From assembly GCF_040958095.1 (NCBI RefSeq), contig NC_091160.1, positions 42,210,194-42,274,193 on the forward strand: 64,000 bases of DNA, written 5' to 3'. The notes below the pieces were generated by a model that did no database searches, had not been told where the DNA came from, and saw only the letters and a program-made list of their open reading frames with translations. Shown piece by piece: positions 39,001 to 48,987 of this stretch (position 1 is the stretch's first letter; each line of letters starts with the position of its first letter). The DNA comes from Procambarus clarkii (lineage: Eukaryota; Arthropoda; Malacostraca; Decapoda; Cambaridae). The translations under genes were made by a program, and so were the position numbers.

Positions 39001-41475
39001 ATCTGGCTTTAAGTGCCAGAACCTTATGTTACTTCAACACACACGGTTATCTTTTAGCCCACTTGCTTTCTCCCTTTACCTCTACATTTTTGTTTTTGAA
39101 TTTATTCTCTTCCATACGTTAATTCTTGGAATAATGCTGTTATCGTGTATTCATCTTAGTTACCATAACCCAGTTTTAATATAAATGATATATGGATATA
39201 ATACATTGTACACACATGTAACCTAGATCCGTGAAAAAATTGTGCTATATATTTTAATTGCTTATTATTGATGAAGTTATCTTATACTACCACAGACCAA
39301 GCAATTATCAAATCGCACTTTTGCACCTCCTGCTGGTGTTTGAATATTTCTGGATGGCATTACCAGATAGAACAGCAGGAAAGGAGATGGATGCTTCTTA
39401 TGAGCAGTGCCAGGAATGCACTATGTGCCATATACTTCACATGTACATATTACATTGTAGGCCTATATACAGTATTCACTTTTTGCCAAGTACCGGTACT
39501 GGTATGTGTAAATAAATTTAGTTTACACCATGTGTGGAATAACTCAAGTCAACAGCAAAGTTCTAATACATTATATACTTAGCAAGTAGCATGTGGCATC
39601 AGTTTATAGAGCAATTGAAATGATGCCATCACCTGCCATCCTTCCTGGGAAGGGCAGAGTAAGTGCACCTCAACATTGGCAGTGGGCTTCCCTGGGGACG
39701 TGGCACAGTAGTGGGCAACATGTGCATTGTTATGTCATTCAATTTATTTCTCTTTTAAAACTTCCTTAAGAAAGTCAAAGAATGTAGTATGCCTTATAAA
39801 TTTACTAGGTCTAATAACAATGACCCAAAATGGATGCCCATAATATGAAGACCTTACAAAAAGAAAAAAGCTCTGTACAAAAGCAGACTGTGGAAGTTAA
39901 TCTAGAATAACTGTCAAACTAGTTATTTTAAAAATAACTAAGAAAACTAAAAGAAAATGCTGACATTGCAAAACCTGAATGCAAGAAAGATTAGTCTAAT
40001 TAGTAGGGATCTAAAGGCAAACAATCAATGCATAAATATACAGAATAAAGCTAATAGGATACTGGGATTTATCTCTATAAGCATTGGAAACAAGATGTCT
40101 AACATTATTCCTAGTCTTGTTCTTTCCCTCCTTAGGTTCCATTTACATTATGCAGTTCAGTTTTGGCCACAGTACTATACAATGGACAAATTCAGTTGAA
40201 AGCATCCAGAGAAGAGAAGAACGAGTCAATCCCAGGAATTAGAAACCTTCCTTAACACTTTTGCACTTTGGGCAAGCAAGCACCAGACCCCCCCCTCCAA
40301 AAACAAAATTAGTTAGTAGTTAGTAATAGTTGATTGATTGAGAGTTGAGAGGCGGGCCAAAAGACCAGAGCTCAACCCCTGCAAGCACAACTAGGTGAAT
40401 ACAATAGTTGCCTAACTCTCAGGAATCTAATGCTAGAGGAATATGGGGCATCAGGTGAAAGGAAACCTTCCCAATCATTTCTGTCCTGCCTGGTAATTGA
40501 ACTTGGGATCCCCAATTGTGAGTCAAGAATGTACGCCACTATACTACAGGACCCTGTGTTGTTATGATAGAACGTGTGTTCGTGTACACCTTGATATTAT
40601 CAAGATCACAAAAAAAGGCACGTTATAAAAGTAACTATTAAATCTTGTGTTTATTGGCTCTGTTGTAACTACTATAGCAGTATATCATGTGTATCTTCAT
40701 CTCTCATTACATTAGCATGTCATTATGTTCATATCATGTACCAGTCTCCACGTGAGGCAATCATCTTGCCAGGGAACATAACAGACGAATCTAGTTAACC
40801 CAGATTTTTTTTTTTTTAACTTAAATCTCATCTTGATCTAGTTTTGAATATCCAGTACAGTAAGCCCTCAATTTACATGGGAAAATGTTTTCTAAACAGT
40901 ACACAAATAAAACAAAAACTGTAAAACACTTTCAAATTAAGTTATCACAAGACAAGCCCAGTTGCAGGCCAGGGTTGGCAAGTCTAACTATAAAGCAAGT
41001 GGAAGTAAGCTAAAGATGGTTATCACAGTGTTCCAGTACTGTGATATGGCAGGTCATATGAAGAGGGCAGCCCATGCTGCCAGAAGCAGTACAAACAATC
41101 TCACACATGCACCAATATGCACCTAATTCTCATATTGCAAAACTATGCTCTCCATTACTGCACAAACACCAGGCATCATGTTTGGTTAAATTAAAATTAA
41201 TTCTGACCTTTGGAAATACTGTATGGCCAACAAGATGTTACACTTCATCCTAAAAGTTCTGCATATTAGCAATAAATTTGTTCAATTTGTTGCCAAGGTT
41301 TTCAGTCATTACCAGCATACACAGTATACACATAGCAGGAAAGATAACAAGGATAAAGGTATTGCATATTATATACTTTTCTTTTCTTCCACAGCTAATT
41401 GGAGATACACCTCTGGACAACTACTTGATGAAAATGCTTATGGAAAACCCCAACAACACTTCCCCTTCAAGTTAA
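14877..41475 (+). CDS. RXR: Retinoid X receptor (ultraspiracle orthologue), nine exons seen
   Basis: Exons at 14877-15003, 15352-15534, 20592-20757, 21109-21252, 33948-34071, 34964-35046, 36225-36366, 38710-38894 and 41395-41475 join in consistent phase to 410 residues plus stop; only the 5' exon(s) coding the first few dozen residues are missing. RXR is a nuclear receptor that dimerises with the ecdysone receptor on hormone-response DNA to drive moulting and reproduction genes. Visible parts are a Ser-rich A/B domain, the two-zinc-finger DNA-binding domain with P-box CEGCKGFF, a Lys/Glu-rich hinge, and a complete ligand-binding domain containing [19 protein letters not shown] and the dimerisation helix region [20 protein letters not shown]. 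The protein agrees with decapod RXR throughout. The splicing seen directly joins hinge DQG to DALTNICQ, which corresponds to the form without the optional insert known from other decapods. The gene body is over 26.6 kb, mostly repeat-filled introns. Confidence 0.96.
15352..15534 (+). CDS. RXR: RXR exon, A/B domain end and first zinc finger half
   Basis: 183 nt after the acceptor tttcag. It encodes [15 protein letters not shown], a Ser/Asn run, [15 protein letters not shown], then the first Cys pair of the DNA-binding domain, [16 protein letters not shown]. The exon breaks inside the Ser codon before CEGCK, the conserved intron position of the RXR family. The donor is ag|gtacag. Confidence 0.97.
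15655..15760 (+). repeat. SINE 3' fragment
   Basis: gggtcgtattccagggaaca, then taaggacctgcccgaaacgc and tagtggctgtacaagaatgt. This is the body/tail of the SINE seen whole at 19665-19960, ending in an AT-rich stretch. The tRNA-like head is missing. Confidence 0.8.
16486..17055 (+). repeat. 27-bp minisatellite with 81-bp higher-order period
   Basis: About 21 units of catgtayacygttaccttcy + ccctcac. Because 27 is divisible by three, frames on both strands stay open. Three unit variants (tataccg, tacactg, tatactg) recur in that order through most of the array, giving an 81-bp higher-order repeat. The order fades at the 3' end. Confidence 0.93.
17450..17720 (+). mobile_element. LINE reverse transcriptase fragment
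   Basis: The short piece [18 protein letters not shown] matches the conserved LINE RT stretch that follows the PQGS box (LFxxYINDLPxxI). The next residues are degraded and stops appear within 60 nt. Family uncertain; not the same as the (TA)-flanked LINEs. Confidence 0.55.
17799..17920. repeat. Hairpin element with hammerhead-like core
   Basis: The ends tgagaactaagccgcacacc and their complement near 17895-17920 pair to form a stem of about 35 bp. The apical part, only on the plus strand, carries the core at 17851-17878. The sequence matches the repeat family at 19315-19464 in the core (ggtccaggacggaccgaaac). Confidence 0.82.
17851..17878 (+). ncRNA. Hammerhead-like core inside hairpin
   Basis: ttgataa, t, stem ggtcc/ggacc with loop aggac, then gaaac and gtcgcc. 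Stem II has five perfect pairs. The C3/G8 positions are T/A. Upstream bases 17799-17835 and downstream 17885-17920 pair with each other, so the core sits at the head of a long closing stem. Confidence 0.42.
19355..19382 (-). ncRNA. Hammerhead-like core, left arm
   Basis: On the minus strand: ttgagaa, t, ggtcc-aggac-ggacc, gaaac, then gtcgtcgtccc. It is identical to the right-arm core except for strand. Confidence 0.4.
19397..19424 (+). ncRNA. Hammerhead-like core, right arm
   Basis: ttgagaa, t, ggtcc-aggac-ggacc, gaaac, followed by gtcgtcgtccc. The base at position 7 differs from the 17851 copy (G instead of T), which is a position free to vary in hammerheads. Confidence 0.42.
19665..19960 (+). 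repeat. tRNA-derived SINE, family 1
   Basis: The head gtctccgtggcatagtggta...gttctgggttcgtatcctgg has A-box (tggcatagtgg) and B-box (ggttcgtatcc) promoter elements of RNA polymerase III. A body ending tagtggctgtacaagaatgt and a TA-rich tail follow. The opposite-strand copy at 59375-59635 shares head and body. Confidence 0.87.
20327..20470. repeat. Tandem 27-bp palindromic repeat
   Basis: Five units of tctttataagtactaaagta + cttatta starting at 20327, 20354, 20381, 20408 and 20435. Each contains the self-complementary aagtactaaagtactt, so the array can form a row of small cruciforms. It lies 120 bp before RXR exon 20592. Confidence 0.9.
20592..20757 (+). CDS. RXR: RXR exon, rest of DNA-binding domain
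   Basis: 166 nt. It encodes [20 protein letters not shown] (P-box and recognition helix), the D-box region CREDRSC, the second-finger Cys residues [12 protein letters not shown], and the T-box start [11 protein letters not shown]. All eight zinc-binding Cys of the domain are present when joined to the previous exon. The donor cag|gtaggg at 20758 competes with a second one at 20773. Confidence 0.98.
20758..20772 (+). CDS. RXR: Possible five-residue extension of the RXR DBD exon
   Basis: A second donor, gag|gtgggc, follows the main one after exactly 15 nt. Using it would add Val-Gly-Ala-Val-Glu in frame within the T-box, just after KREAVQ. Decapod RXR isoforms that differ by a five-residue insert at the T-box have been described, which makes this a credible alternative donor. 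Confidence 0.6.
21109..21252 (+). CDS. RXR: RXR exon, hinge
   Basis: 144 nt, phase 0 on both sides. It encodes [20 protein letters not shown], then [17 protein letters not shown] and the end HPLDQG. The charged segment is the D domain linking DNA- and ligand-binding parts. Donor ggg|gtaagc. Confidence 0.97.
21757..22018 (+). repeat. tRNA-derived SINE, family 2
   Basis: The head ggccggtcggccgagcggac...gttctgggttcgatcccagg carries pol III A- and B-box sequences. The body has ctgttacctagcagtaaaat and ggaggcctggtcgaggac, and the end is a duplicated tcaagataacc. Near-identical copies lie at 47562-47815 and, reversed, at 58628-58885. Confidence 0.9.
25600..32242 (-). mobile_element. DIRS-like retrotransposon fossil with inverted ends
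   Basis: The ends are inverted repeats: 25600-25860 is the reverse complement of about 31960-32242 with moderate divergence (shared gagttcttgttgcctaccag). The minus strand encodes a DIRS-type RT ([13 protein letters not shown] and LNLAPHV near 29040-29160) and, further on, an RNase-H-like end (VLAGGLSRF...[13 protein letters not shown] near 27190-27480). Inverted terminal repeats plus this RT/RH type fit the DIRS group. A tyrosine recombinase was not recognised with confidence. The copy is old and clearly broken, with well over ten interruptions, and a LINE is nested in it (27945-28740). Confidence 0.75.
27945..28740 (+). mobile_element. LINE 3' fragment nested in the DIRS fossil
   Basis: Plus-strand LINE sequence of the 9360-11885 type: [52 protein letters not shown], then [17 protein letters not shown]. 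The tail is degraded and ends near 28740. The orientation is opposite to the host element, so it is a later insertion. Confidence 0.82.
32245..32385. repeat. SINE family 2 fragment with internal hairpin
   Basis: The phrase gaccaggcctcctggttgcc is mirrored by ggcaaccaggaggcctggtc-like sequence at 32297-32322, giving a hairpin of about 35 bp. It then continues as the SINE 2 body end (ccgcggggacgctaagcccc, caaggtaacctcaagg). It abuts the DIRS right end. Confidence 0.7.
32834..32927 (+). repeat. 47-bp tandem duplication
   Basis: Two exact copies of a 47-bp unit beginning ggtccagtaccggtacagta and ending ggtttgtgtt, at 32834 and 32881. Identity indicates a recent duplication. Confidence 0.93.
33948..34071 (+). 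CDS. RXR: RXR exon, ligand-binding domain helices 1-4
   Basis: 124 nt after the acceptor ctctttag. It encodes [40 protein letters not shown] and A, leaving phase 1. It holds the nuclear receptor signature start. Donor g|gtgagt. Confidence 0.98.
34520..34680 (+). repeat. SINE-related fragment
   Basis: An (aataaat) stretch, then gtttattcatgtaaagtaca, gatagatttatagataagag and ctagtacatacaatgcctaa, ending gcaaagtgttttgggctttg. The last part resembles the reverse complement of the SINE family 1 body end (gcgtttcgggcag). A degraded minus-strand copy is likely. It lies in the intron between LBD exons. Confidence 0.5.
34964..35046 (+). CDS. RXR: RXR exon, ligand-binding domain helix 5 region
   Basis: 83 nt. 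The joined Gly is followed by [15 protein letters not shown] and [12 protein letters not shown]. It ends in phase 0, donor gtg|gtaatt. Highly conserved pocket-lining segment. Confidence 0.98.
36225..36366 (+). CDS. RXR: RXR exon, ligand-binding domain helices 6-8
   Basis: 142 nt. It encodes [40 protein letters not shown] and SIVLYNP. The acceptor is atttcag and the donor g|gtatgt. Confidence 0.98.
37520..37750 (-). repeat. Two tRNA-like units in tandem
   Basis: On the minus strand each unit has a gctgagtggacagtgctcgg-type A-box half and a B-box ending gatcgatccccag. The first unit is more diverged. Neither folds as a clean tRNA by eye, so they are treated as SINE heads rather than genes. Located in an RXR intron. 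Confidence 0.55.
38710..38894 (+). CDS. RXR: RXR exon, ligand-binding domain helices 9-11
   Basis: 185 nt. It encodes (D)[38 protein letters not shown] and [20 protein letters not shown] + LFK. Helix 10 is the dimer interface with EcR. Acceptor ctcacccag, donor aag|gtacaa. Confidence 0.98.
39950..40260 (+). mobile_element. LINE RT C-terminal fragment
   Basis: The frame encodes [20 protein letters not shown], a middle part, then [20 protein letters not shown]. This is the conserved region after the LINE RT thumb (NKANRxLGFI...LVRPHLDYAVQFW). It is isolated, in an RXR intron. Confidence 0.7.
40430..40560 (-). repeat. tRNA-like SINE head
   Basis: The minus strand reads gggtcctgtagtatagtggc, then a B-box-like region ggttc-type (cccaagttcaattaccaggc) and a short body. 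Similar layout to 53755-53955, though diverged. Confidence 0.5.
41395..41475 (+). CDS. RXR: RXR last coding exon, helix 12
   Basis: 81 nt: [26 protein letters not shown] and a TAA stop. The AF-2 segment reads YLMKMLM, with Lys where vertebrate RXR has Glu (FLMEMLE). Decapod RXRs share this kind of change. Acceptor ttccacag. Confidence 0.97.
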   Translation, partial: LIGDTPLDNYLMKMLMENPNNTSPSS

Positions 41476-42641
41476 GATATGATAACACATGCAATATAAA
41501 AGCAGTCATGACTTAGTGTTTCTGTTAAACAGATTTTTAATCATATAGTGTACTATGAAATGAGCCTTACTGAACCACTGAGAATTTCTTATAAGGTCTT
41601 GATGTTGCTGTTCTTAGTATAAAGACTAAATGTGTGTACATTATAATTGTTTTAATTATAGTGAGAGACAACTGACCTGTGAAGACACTAGTAAAAACAA
41701 GGAAGTAGTTGGCATTGTCATGAACTGTGGCTAATTGGCAAGTGATATATATATCTGCTAAGCATAGAAAAAAGCAAAGCAAAATAAACATGGTTGTGGT
41801 TGCACGAGTGAAATTTGTTGCTATAAGACTGAACCAGTCGGGAGAGACTACCCAAGATAATGCGAGCTGCAATGGATACTAAATTGTTGCTGCCAAGAAA
41901 GTCCGGCCAGCTTTAAAACTCAAGGAAACTGATGAGGGATCCATTTCCCAATTAGTAATTATTACATTTTGCACATCCAAAGTATTTATACACTTTAATT
42001 TGTTAAAAGTTTATATAAACAACCCATTTTATGTACTGATATTCAAAACTCATTGTTCCATGAGTATTGACTGTAAAATGAGTATTATAATATGCTAATA
42101 ACTTCTTTATTGTTTAGTGTTCAACTTTATTCCTAACACTTGTGCTTTCAGTGAAGAATTTACAATAAATGGAACGGCTTTGATTAATTTGTTATCAAAC
42201 TTCACTTGGACAGAATACTTTATGAATGGTATACAGTACAAACATGTGACAAAACTTGTAATCTTTTTATTACATTTTATAGACATATATTTATGTCTTA
42301 TTAGGTCTTTTGGCGTGTATAATGCAGTCTACATACATACTGTTGATGTAGGAACCTGTAGTAATGCTATACTCTAGAACAATGCTGGTAACCAATGAAA
42401 GTAAAGTTGAAACTGATATCCCAAGAAAACTTGCTTGCACATGAAACTATTGAAAGCCAGTTTATGGCATTTAGCATAATAATGTGTGTGTGTGTGTGTG
42501 TGTGTTGGCATACATTCGAGTGATTCTACACAATAAGTTGATATCACCATAACACCATTAAAATTTGTAACTCAGTACATTAATGGCATATTTGTACGAG
42601 ACGGGTGCTGTCAACTGTTTCTATTATTTTAATATATATAT

Positions 42642-42699
<58 letters not shown>

Positions 42700-45600
42700 T
42701 TCTCAAATGGACTTCATGCAATATAATGTCATAGTTTGTGTGTTGTACCTAGGAAGTCATGTCAATCCAAGTGTTCAATGTGTATGTTTAATGTTGAAAG
42801 ATATTTGGAAAAATTATATTTCATGTTGAATGAGCCAACATGCTTGAGCACAATCATCCCAGTGTAACTGTACATAAAATATCATTTCATTTTTCATCCT
42901 ATGTGTAGTACTAAATGTATTCTTTTAGCTTGTGTGCAATTTCAGACAATGCCAATTCTTGTTCTCCAATTTATTGCAAGGGGTATAATTGACAAAGTCA
43001 CTTGCAGTCATCAAGTTGTTTGCAACAAATACTGTATTAACACAATTCATTTATTATTTTAGTGAATATTTAATATTCGTAGGTAGCTGTACTCGCTGTA
43101 TTCAAGAATGGATAAATTTAAAGAATACCATACTAATCCTATTTTATTTCTAAAATTGGTTTCTATGCAGAACTAATATTTAATCCTGACTTGAATTAAT
43201 ATACATGATCTGTTTGCACGAAGTGTTACATCACTGGCTCTTGTATATATTATGATCATTGTTGTATAAAATTCTTCAGTGCTAATAATTCTGGAAATGG
43301 TACAATAGTAACACGTGCAAGAATATTTTTTACCTCGTACAAGGCGATTCATTGTTATGAATCTTAGGGTGATATTATAAAGTTAGCGTTTCTTAACGTT
43401 AATGTTGTAATTTTTCTGGTCACTCTACCCGGTTGTGAATGCACTTGCTGCCCTGCAATGCAGAAGGCGGTCCAATGTTTAGTTGTCCTTTAATGTTGAC
43501 TCTTCATAGTATCAACTCGCATAGGTTATATGAAATATTAAATCTATATATCACTTGTTACTGCAGCATATATTGATATATACAAAAATTCTTTGTTTTA
43601 TATGAAAGTGTTAATTAAACAAATACAAAGCATACCATACCTGTGAATATAATTAGTAAAACTTTGGATCATATACTGTAACAAGATTATCTAGTTGATA
43701 ATGGGTCAAAATGGTTAACTGCAATCCTTTAAGCTAGCATCATTTCATATTTCTATTGTGAATGTGATTTTATGAAATGTAATTTACACCATTTTCCTGC
43801 CTAGATCCTCCTCAAGATAAAATTGTGCTTAAGGCAATGTATCTCTCTCTCCTGTGGTGATAGGATCATATAGAAGAATTTTAGACTGTAGTCATATTTA
43901 GAAATTTTTCACTTTTGTAATAATTTTGTTTTGTTTTGCTGTGTGAATTATGCGCCCAGTGCTCAAGTTTAGAAATGTTACAAAACATACAGTTTGTAAT
44001 TTGGATGTCGCAAAACTGTTTTTGTTGGCAATGGCCAGCTATGAAATTGAGTGAAAAACATTTTGTATATAGTCTTAATATCTATAATTTTAAGTGTTGT
44101 TCAAAGATACTGGAGAACTTGTAAATGTTAATTAACCCTTGCAATTTATGGATAAAGGGTAATGCATACCTTGGATCCAGTGTTTGCTAGAGAATTAACA
44201 ATATGAAAGAACTAATAAGAATCACTTCACAGTGAACCTGTATTTTGTGTCATGCAAGTGTGAGGTTTATCAAAGCTAATGGAGGAGCACACAACACAAA
44301 GCTTGTACATCTTTAAGTGGAGCACGAGAGGTCTTGGGGAGTGATATATGCAGCTTGGGCAGGGCTTCCCATAAATAGAAGAAAATATCAAACTAAAGTG
44401 TCTAAGAAGTTTTGCAAGAAGTGATGCAGTGATGCTGAAAGTACACTGATATTGTTCAATGTTGTTGTGTAGGGTGCTTTCAGCAAGACTTGCTCTTCAA
44501 CGTCAAACCCTGTTCCACCCCTTCTCCCTCCACCCAACCGCTGCCCCCTCTCCTTCCCATCCCATCCCCCATGCAACCTCTCCTTCCCATATCCTCCCAC
44601 CTCTCTGTCCCATCCCACCACAACAATACATTGAGCGTTGCATAATGCATACTCTACTAGGGCTGTTGAAGCTCACACTTGAATGAAGCACTGGCAAAGG
44701 CTCACCTAGCTAAGTGACTTTTTCCCATTTACCAACAGTGACTGTTCTAAATGAATTAAGGAGAAAATATAAAGTACGATATCTTTCAGCCGTATGCCAC
44801 ATTTAATTATTGAAGTAAAACAATATACATGTGTTCCCCTAATTCCAGTGTTGTGTCTTCATAGGCATGTTGAAATAAAGGCATCTAAATGCAGATTATT
44901 TATTTTATTAAACTTTACTGACAAAAAATTTCAACTTTTCCATATGTACCAAATATGAAATATTTTTTCCAGTATAATCTGCAAATTGTATTTGGCAAAC
45001 ATTGAAAATAATATTAACCTAAATACTGGAGGAAAATGTTATTGAAATAGTGTACATAAATAAACACCAATCTTTAATTACCTTAGTAGCATCTTGATAA
45101 CCTGACAATCTTACCATACATATACTGTATGACCTTTTAGTTCCATTCCTAGACTAGATATACACTACTGACATAACAATTGTCATACTATAACCTGGTA
45201 ATTTTTTTAAACCCGACAAGTAAAATGTAAACTAGATATGGTCCATCACAAAAGGGTTGGCATATCTCAGAAGAAGAAGAGTGCAGAAATGAGGACAAGT
45301 GGTGAAGTGCCAACCAGTTGATACAAGGAGTACAGGCTGGTATAGTTTTCATGTATTTTGAATATCATCAAGATTAATATAAAGAGTATGAAATAGGCAA
45401 TTATCAAAAAGCTGTAAGCCAATATGGCTACAGAACTATATATCTCATAATATTAAGGAATTACAGTACTAGATATCATTCAGATACGCTATTGCCAATA
45501 CAATGCTGTAACAAAGATGATTCATGTCAAAGTCAAATTCAGAGGATTTTCAAGGTGTAATTACCTAAGTATAGGTACATGAGAGGTATGCTATGTTTGC

Positions 45601-45974
45601 AAAAGTGAAATTTTTGATGTTTTTTTCAGTAGCTTGTTTCCTTAGTTTGAACCTGTCCTCTTGTTCTTTAAGTTGCAGTTTTCAAAAATAATTTGTAAAT
45701 CTTATTGATTCCTGTTACTGTTTTGTAGATACTGTAGATTTTTTTTATCAAGAACAAACCCTATATCTCTTTCTCTATTGGAATTCTTATAAACTTTCAC
45801 ATAATTTGTAGGTTGTGTGCAACCTATTTTCTCCTATTCCACTTCCCAAAATATGGCATTTATTCACATTAAATTCCATCTGCCAAATGTTGCTCTCCAC
45901 ACTTATTTTGTCCAGGTCTTCCTAATGGGTATGACAATCTAAGTTTCTTAATTCCCTATTAACGGACTACCTAG
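41476..45974 (+). other. RXR 3' UTR and intergenic sequence
   Basis: No other gene recognised. Several AATAAA hexamers occur (for example about 42165 and about 44873), but I cannot say which ends the RXR transcript. A short (GT)n run lies near 42485 and a (TA)n array at 42634-42697. Confidence 0.6.
42634..42697. repeat. (TA)n microsatellite
   Basis: About 30 TA units with one interruption. No element is inserted in it, so it may be close to the kind of empty target used elsewhere in the window. Confidence 0.93.
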
Positions 45975-47190
45975 CATGCATTCAAATCACCGTCTGACCC
46001 CAAACATTCTCAGACGAAGAATGGGTAAATTGAATAACAAGCGGGGAACACATCCCGCAAGACTTTTTTTTTTATTATTATTTTCTACCACTAGGTGTCA
46101 CCGACCCAACAGGCAGCATGAAGGCAGGATGGATTATCGTGACCATGAGGCAAGGGCAACGAACATCCCTCGGTATCGCACAAGGCGAGATGGGTCTTAG
46201 AAGACGTGTCCATGGTACCACCAAGCTCTACAGGGATTTCCAGGGACCGTAGGGTACGTAAGCCCTACGGGAAGCCAAGGCACTCGGGGCCAGCTAAGCC
46301 GGTAAATCCTCTATGCTGCAGGCAAACTAGTAACCGGCATCGCTGTGAGACCTCGCGGCAACAGGACGACAACTACGAAACACAACCTAGGCTAATCTAA
46401 TAGGAAGCTAGACAGACTTCCTCTGCCAAGAAACAAGAATGCACTAAAAACAAACAAAAAGAACCCCGAAGCAACACAGACTAACCGGTCCTCAGAAAGA
46501 AACGTCGGCCACTGCTGAAGCAGGCTGTGCCAGCCGCAGTGTGCCCCACCCAGCACAAACCCACTCCCTGCCCTGGGCAACACGAGAAACCCAAGACCCC
46601 CCCCTCCCCCCGTGAACCCCAAGGGCAAGAACAACATTAAGCGATGAAGGCCTCTAACTGGAGTGAGACCTGAACGCCCCAGGAAAGGTAACCCTGAACC
46701 ACAAAGAAAGTACTTACTGGGCACCTAGGTAAGGGATCCCTAGGCACAGGCAACCCAGTAGATTTATAGGAACACCTAACCGCCACACACACAGTCGGCA
46801 AAGACAGACAATTTCCGCACCTGGCACATCAGCCAACGAACTGGGGGTGGTGCGACTTGTTCGCCTGAGTGTGTTCCCCTCCTCCCGAGGGAGGGTGAGG
46901 CACTAACGAGTGGGCGCGTTAGTTGGATGACGTGTTGCTTGTTTCATCGTTTTCAATTGAGGGGGAGTTCTTTGGCTCTTTTCGGATGTACAGTAGGTTG
47001 CAATTTTAACCAGTTAGAGGTTTGTAATGGCTTGCCTACCCTTCTGGAGGTATCCCCAGTTGACGGCAGACATGACACACCAAATGTAGAGCTCATACAG
47101 CTATTGCTCCCTGCGTCTCTCTGAAGGGAGCCAGGTTCGTGGCCTCTGGTAGGTAGGCACCAACTCCAAGGACTGCATGTGATGTCACGC
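45975..47190 (-). mobile_element. DIRS-like fossil, end portion of a second copy
   Basis: The stretch 46030-46440 matches 31060-31440 (ccgacccaac, gccagctaagcc, gcatagcctaa-like phrases), and 46920-47190 matches the right inverted end of the 25600-32242 element (tgttgcttgttt, ttgctccctg, ggtaggcac). Same orientation. Only about 1.2 kb survives; the RT part is absent. Diverged and old. Confidence 0.72.
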
Positions 47191-47369
47191 CTGGCGCTCA
47201 CCCTGTACTGGGTACATTCGCGGTATCGTCCTCATTCGTGCTGTACCACTTGTATCTGACACCTGTGTTAGGTCTTTATTGTGCCTTGCTTCATCAATAT
47301 CACTACTGTTATCTTATTCAAACCATAAGGTCTAAATTTCATCATCAGAAAGTGATCTTTCAACACCGC

Positions 47370-47455
47370 GACTGACAGGGGATCGAGTCAGAGGCATGTG
47401 CGCCAGCCATGGTTGCTCACTCAGAACTGAGCCAACCCGCGACCCTGGGGCATGC
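47370..47455 (-). repeat. tRNA-like fragment
   Basis: The minus strand reads gggtcgcgggttggctcagt and later gactcgatcccctgtcagtc, giving A- and B-box-like halves. Poor overall tRNA fold. Confidence 0.4.
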
Positions 47456-47561
47456 TGAGAATTTTTTCCAAGACGACTGCCACTCACTGGAGGTCTCAGG
47501 CATCCATCACATACCCATCAAAAACAGTAGTGATACTTAACTATGGAGCCGGTCCCATAAC

Positions 47562-47815
47562 TATGGGGAGCCGGTCGGCCGAGCGGACAGCACGCTGGAC
47601 TTGTGATCCTGTGGTTCCGGGTTCGATCCCAGGCGCCGGCGAGAAACAATGGGCAGAGTTTCTTTCACCCTATGCCCCTGTTACCTAGCAGTAAAATAGG
47701 TACCCGGGTGTTAGTCAGCTGTCACTGGCTGCTTCCTGGGGGTGGAGGCCTGGTCGAGGACCGGGCCGCGGGGACACTAAAGCCCCGAAATCATCTCAAG
47801 ATAACCTCAAGATAA
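47562..47815 (+). repeat. tRNA-derived SINE, family 2
   Basis: Very similar to 21757-22018: head ggagccggtcggccgagcgg, B-box gggttcgatccc, body ggtggaggcctggtcgagga, end tcaagataacctcaagataa. High similarity to the other copies points to recent activity. Confidence 0.92.
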
Positions 47816-48507
47816 GATGGATAATTAATGAGGTAGCTGCAACATTGTGTTGCAACATTGCAACTCTTGCTATAGTTTTCAACTAATAAGAAATGGGAGA
47901 TAAACTTGAAAAAATAACTAATGTAGTGCTATGTATAAAGACGACTTGACTATAGACTGGTATCACTTAATTTAAGTATCTCCTGTAAGGAATTAAAAAC
48001 CAATTTGAAGGATCATATACCACTTAAAGGATATGAATTTTGACATGGAAGTATGAACATGGATTCAACAAAGGAAAATGCTATTAGACCAGCCTATTAA
48101 GCTGACAATTCCCAGAAAATTTCTTAAAACTTCCTTACATGTGATACCTTTGTAAGCAAACCTAGCACCAAGGCCCTAAATGACAAACATCCCAAGGATC
48201 CCAAGGTTGTGGCCAACATTAAGAGGAATTGGACATAATTGGAATTGAAGGTTACTAAAACTTCTGAGGAGATTAACTGATCTCTTGTTGGCTCTTGTTC
48301 TTGTTTAAGATTTGCTACCTACAACAAAAAGTTCCAAGTAGCACGGGCTATGGTAGTGGATCTGATCTTGTTGGCTCTCGCAATTAGTTGTGGCATAACC
48401 ACGGCACTGTGCAGCGCACCTTATAGCCAAATTATTTACAAATTTGTGTGACCTCACATCTGTGCCTACCAATTTTTTTATTTACAGGATTGGAGAATGA
48501 AAAAAAA

Positions 48508-48510
<3 letters not shown>
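47816..48510. other. No gene seen
   Basis: AT-rich sequence between a SINE and a (TA)n array. It contains fragments that might be old repeats (a degraded frame near 47980-48100 reads like LINE RT), but nothing I can name. Confidence 0.5.

Positions 48511-48511
<1 letters not shown>

Positions 48512-48597
<86 letters not shown>
48512..48597. repeat. (TA)n array, left of MITE
   Basis: TA repeats that end at the MITE border. They resume on its other side, so the MITE split one array. Confidence 0.95.
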
Positions 48598-48602
<5 letters not shown>

Positions 48603-48987
48603 GTACCTAGTAGCCAGAACGCACTTCTCAGCCTACTATGCAAGGCCCGATTTGCCTAATAAGCCAAGTTTTCTTGAATTAATTGTTTTTCGACTACCTA
48701 ACCTACCTAACCTAATCTAACCTACCTTTTTCGGTTACCTAACCTAACCTAACCTATAAAGATAGGTTAGGTTAGGTTAGGTAGGGTTGGTTAGGTTCGG
48801 TCATATATCTACGTTAATTTTAACTCCAATAAAAAAAAATTGACCTCATACATAATGAAATGGGTAGCTTTATCATTTCATAAGAAAAAATTAGATAAAA
48901 TATATTAATTCAGGAAAACTTGGCTTGTTAGGCAAATCGGGCCTTGCATAGTAGGCTGAGAAGTGCGTTCTGGCTACTAGGTACGAC

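Noticed and set aside
44388-44700. Overlapping frames rich in Gly/Arg or Pro/Ser
   Set aside because: Driven by a C-rich imperfect repeat (ctctccttcccat) and not supported by splice sites or domains.
47562-47635. Possible tRNA gene with good A and B boxes
   Set aside because: Followed by a SINE body shared with other copies, and several near-identical copies exist; it is a SINE head.
48695-48800. Interstitial telomere
   Set aside because: Only three to four units each way, in inverted order inside a MITE; not a telomere remnant by itself.
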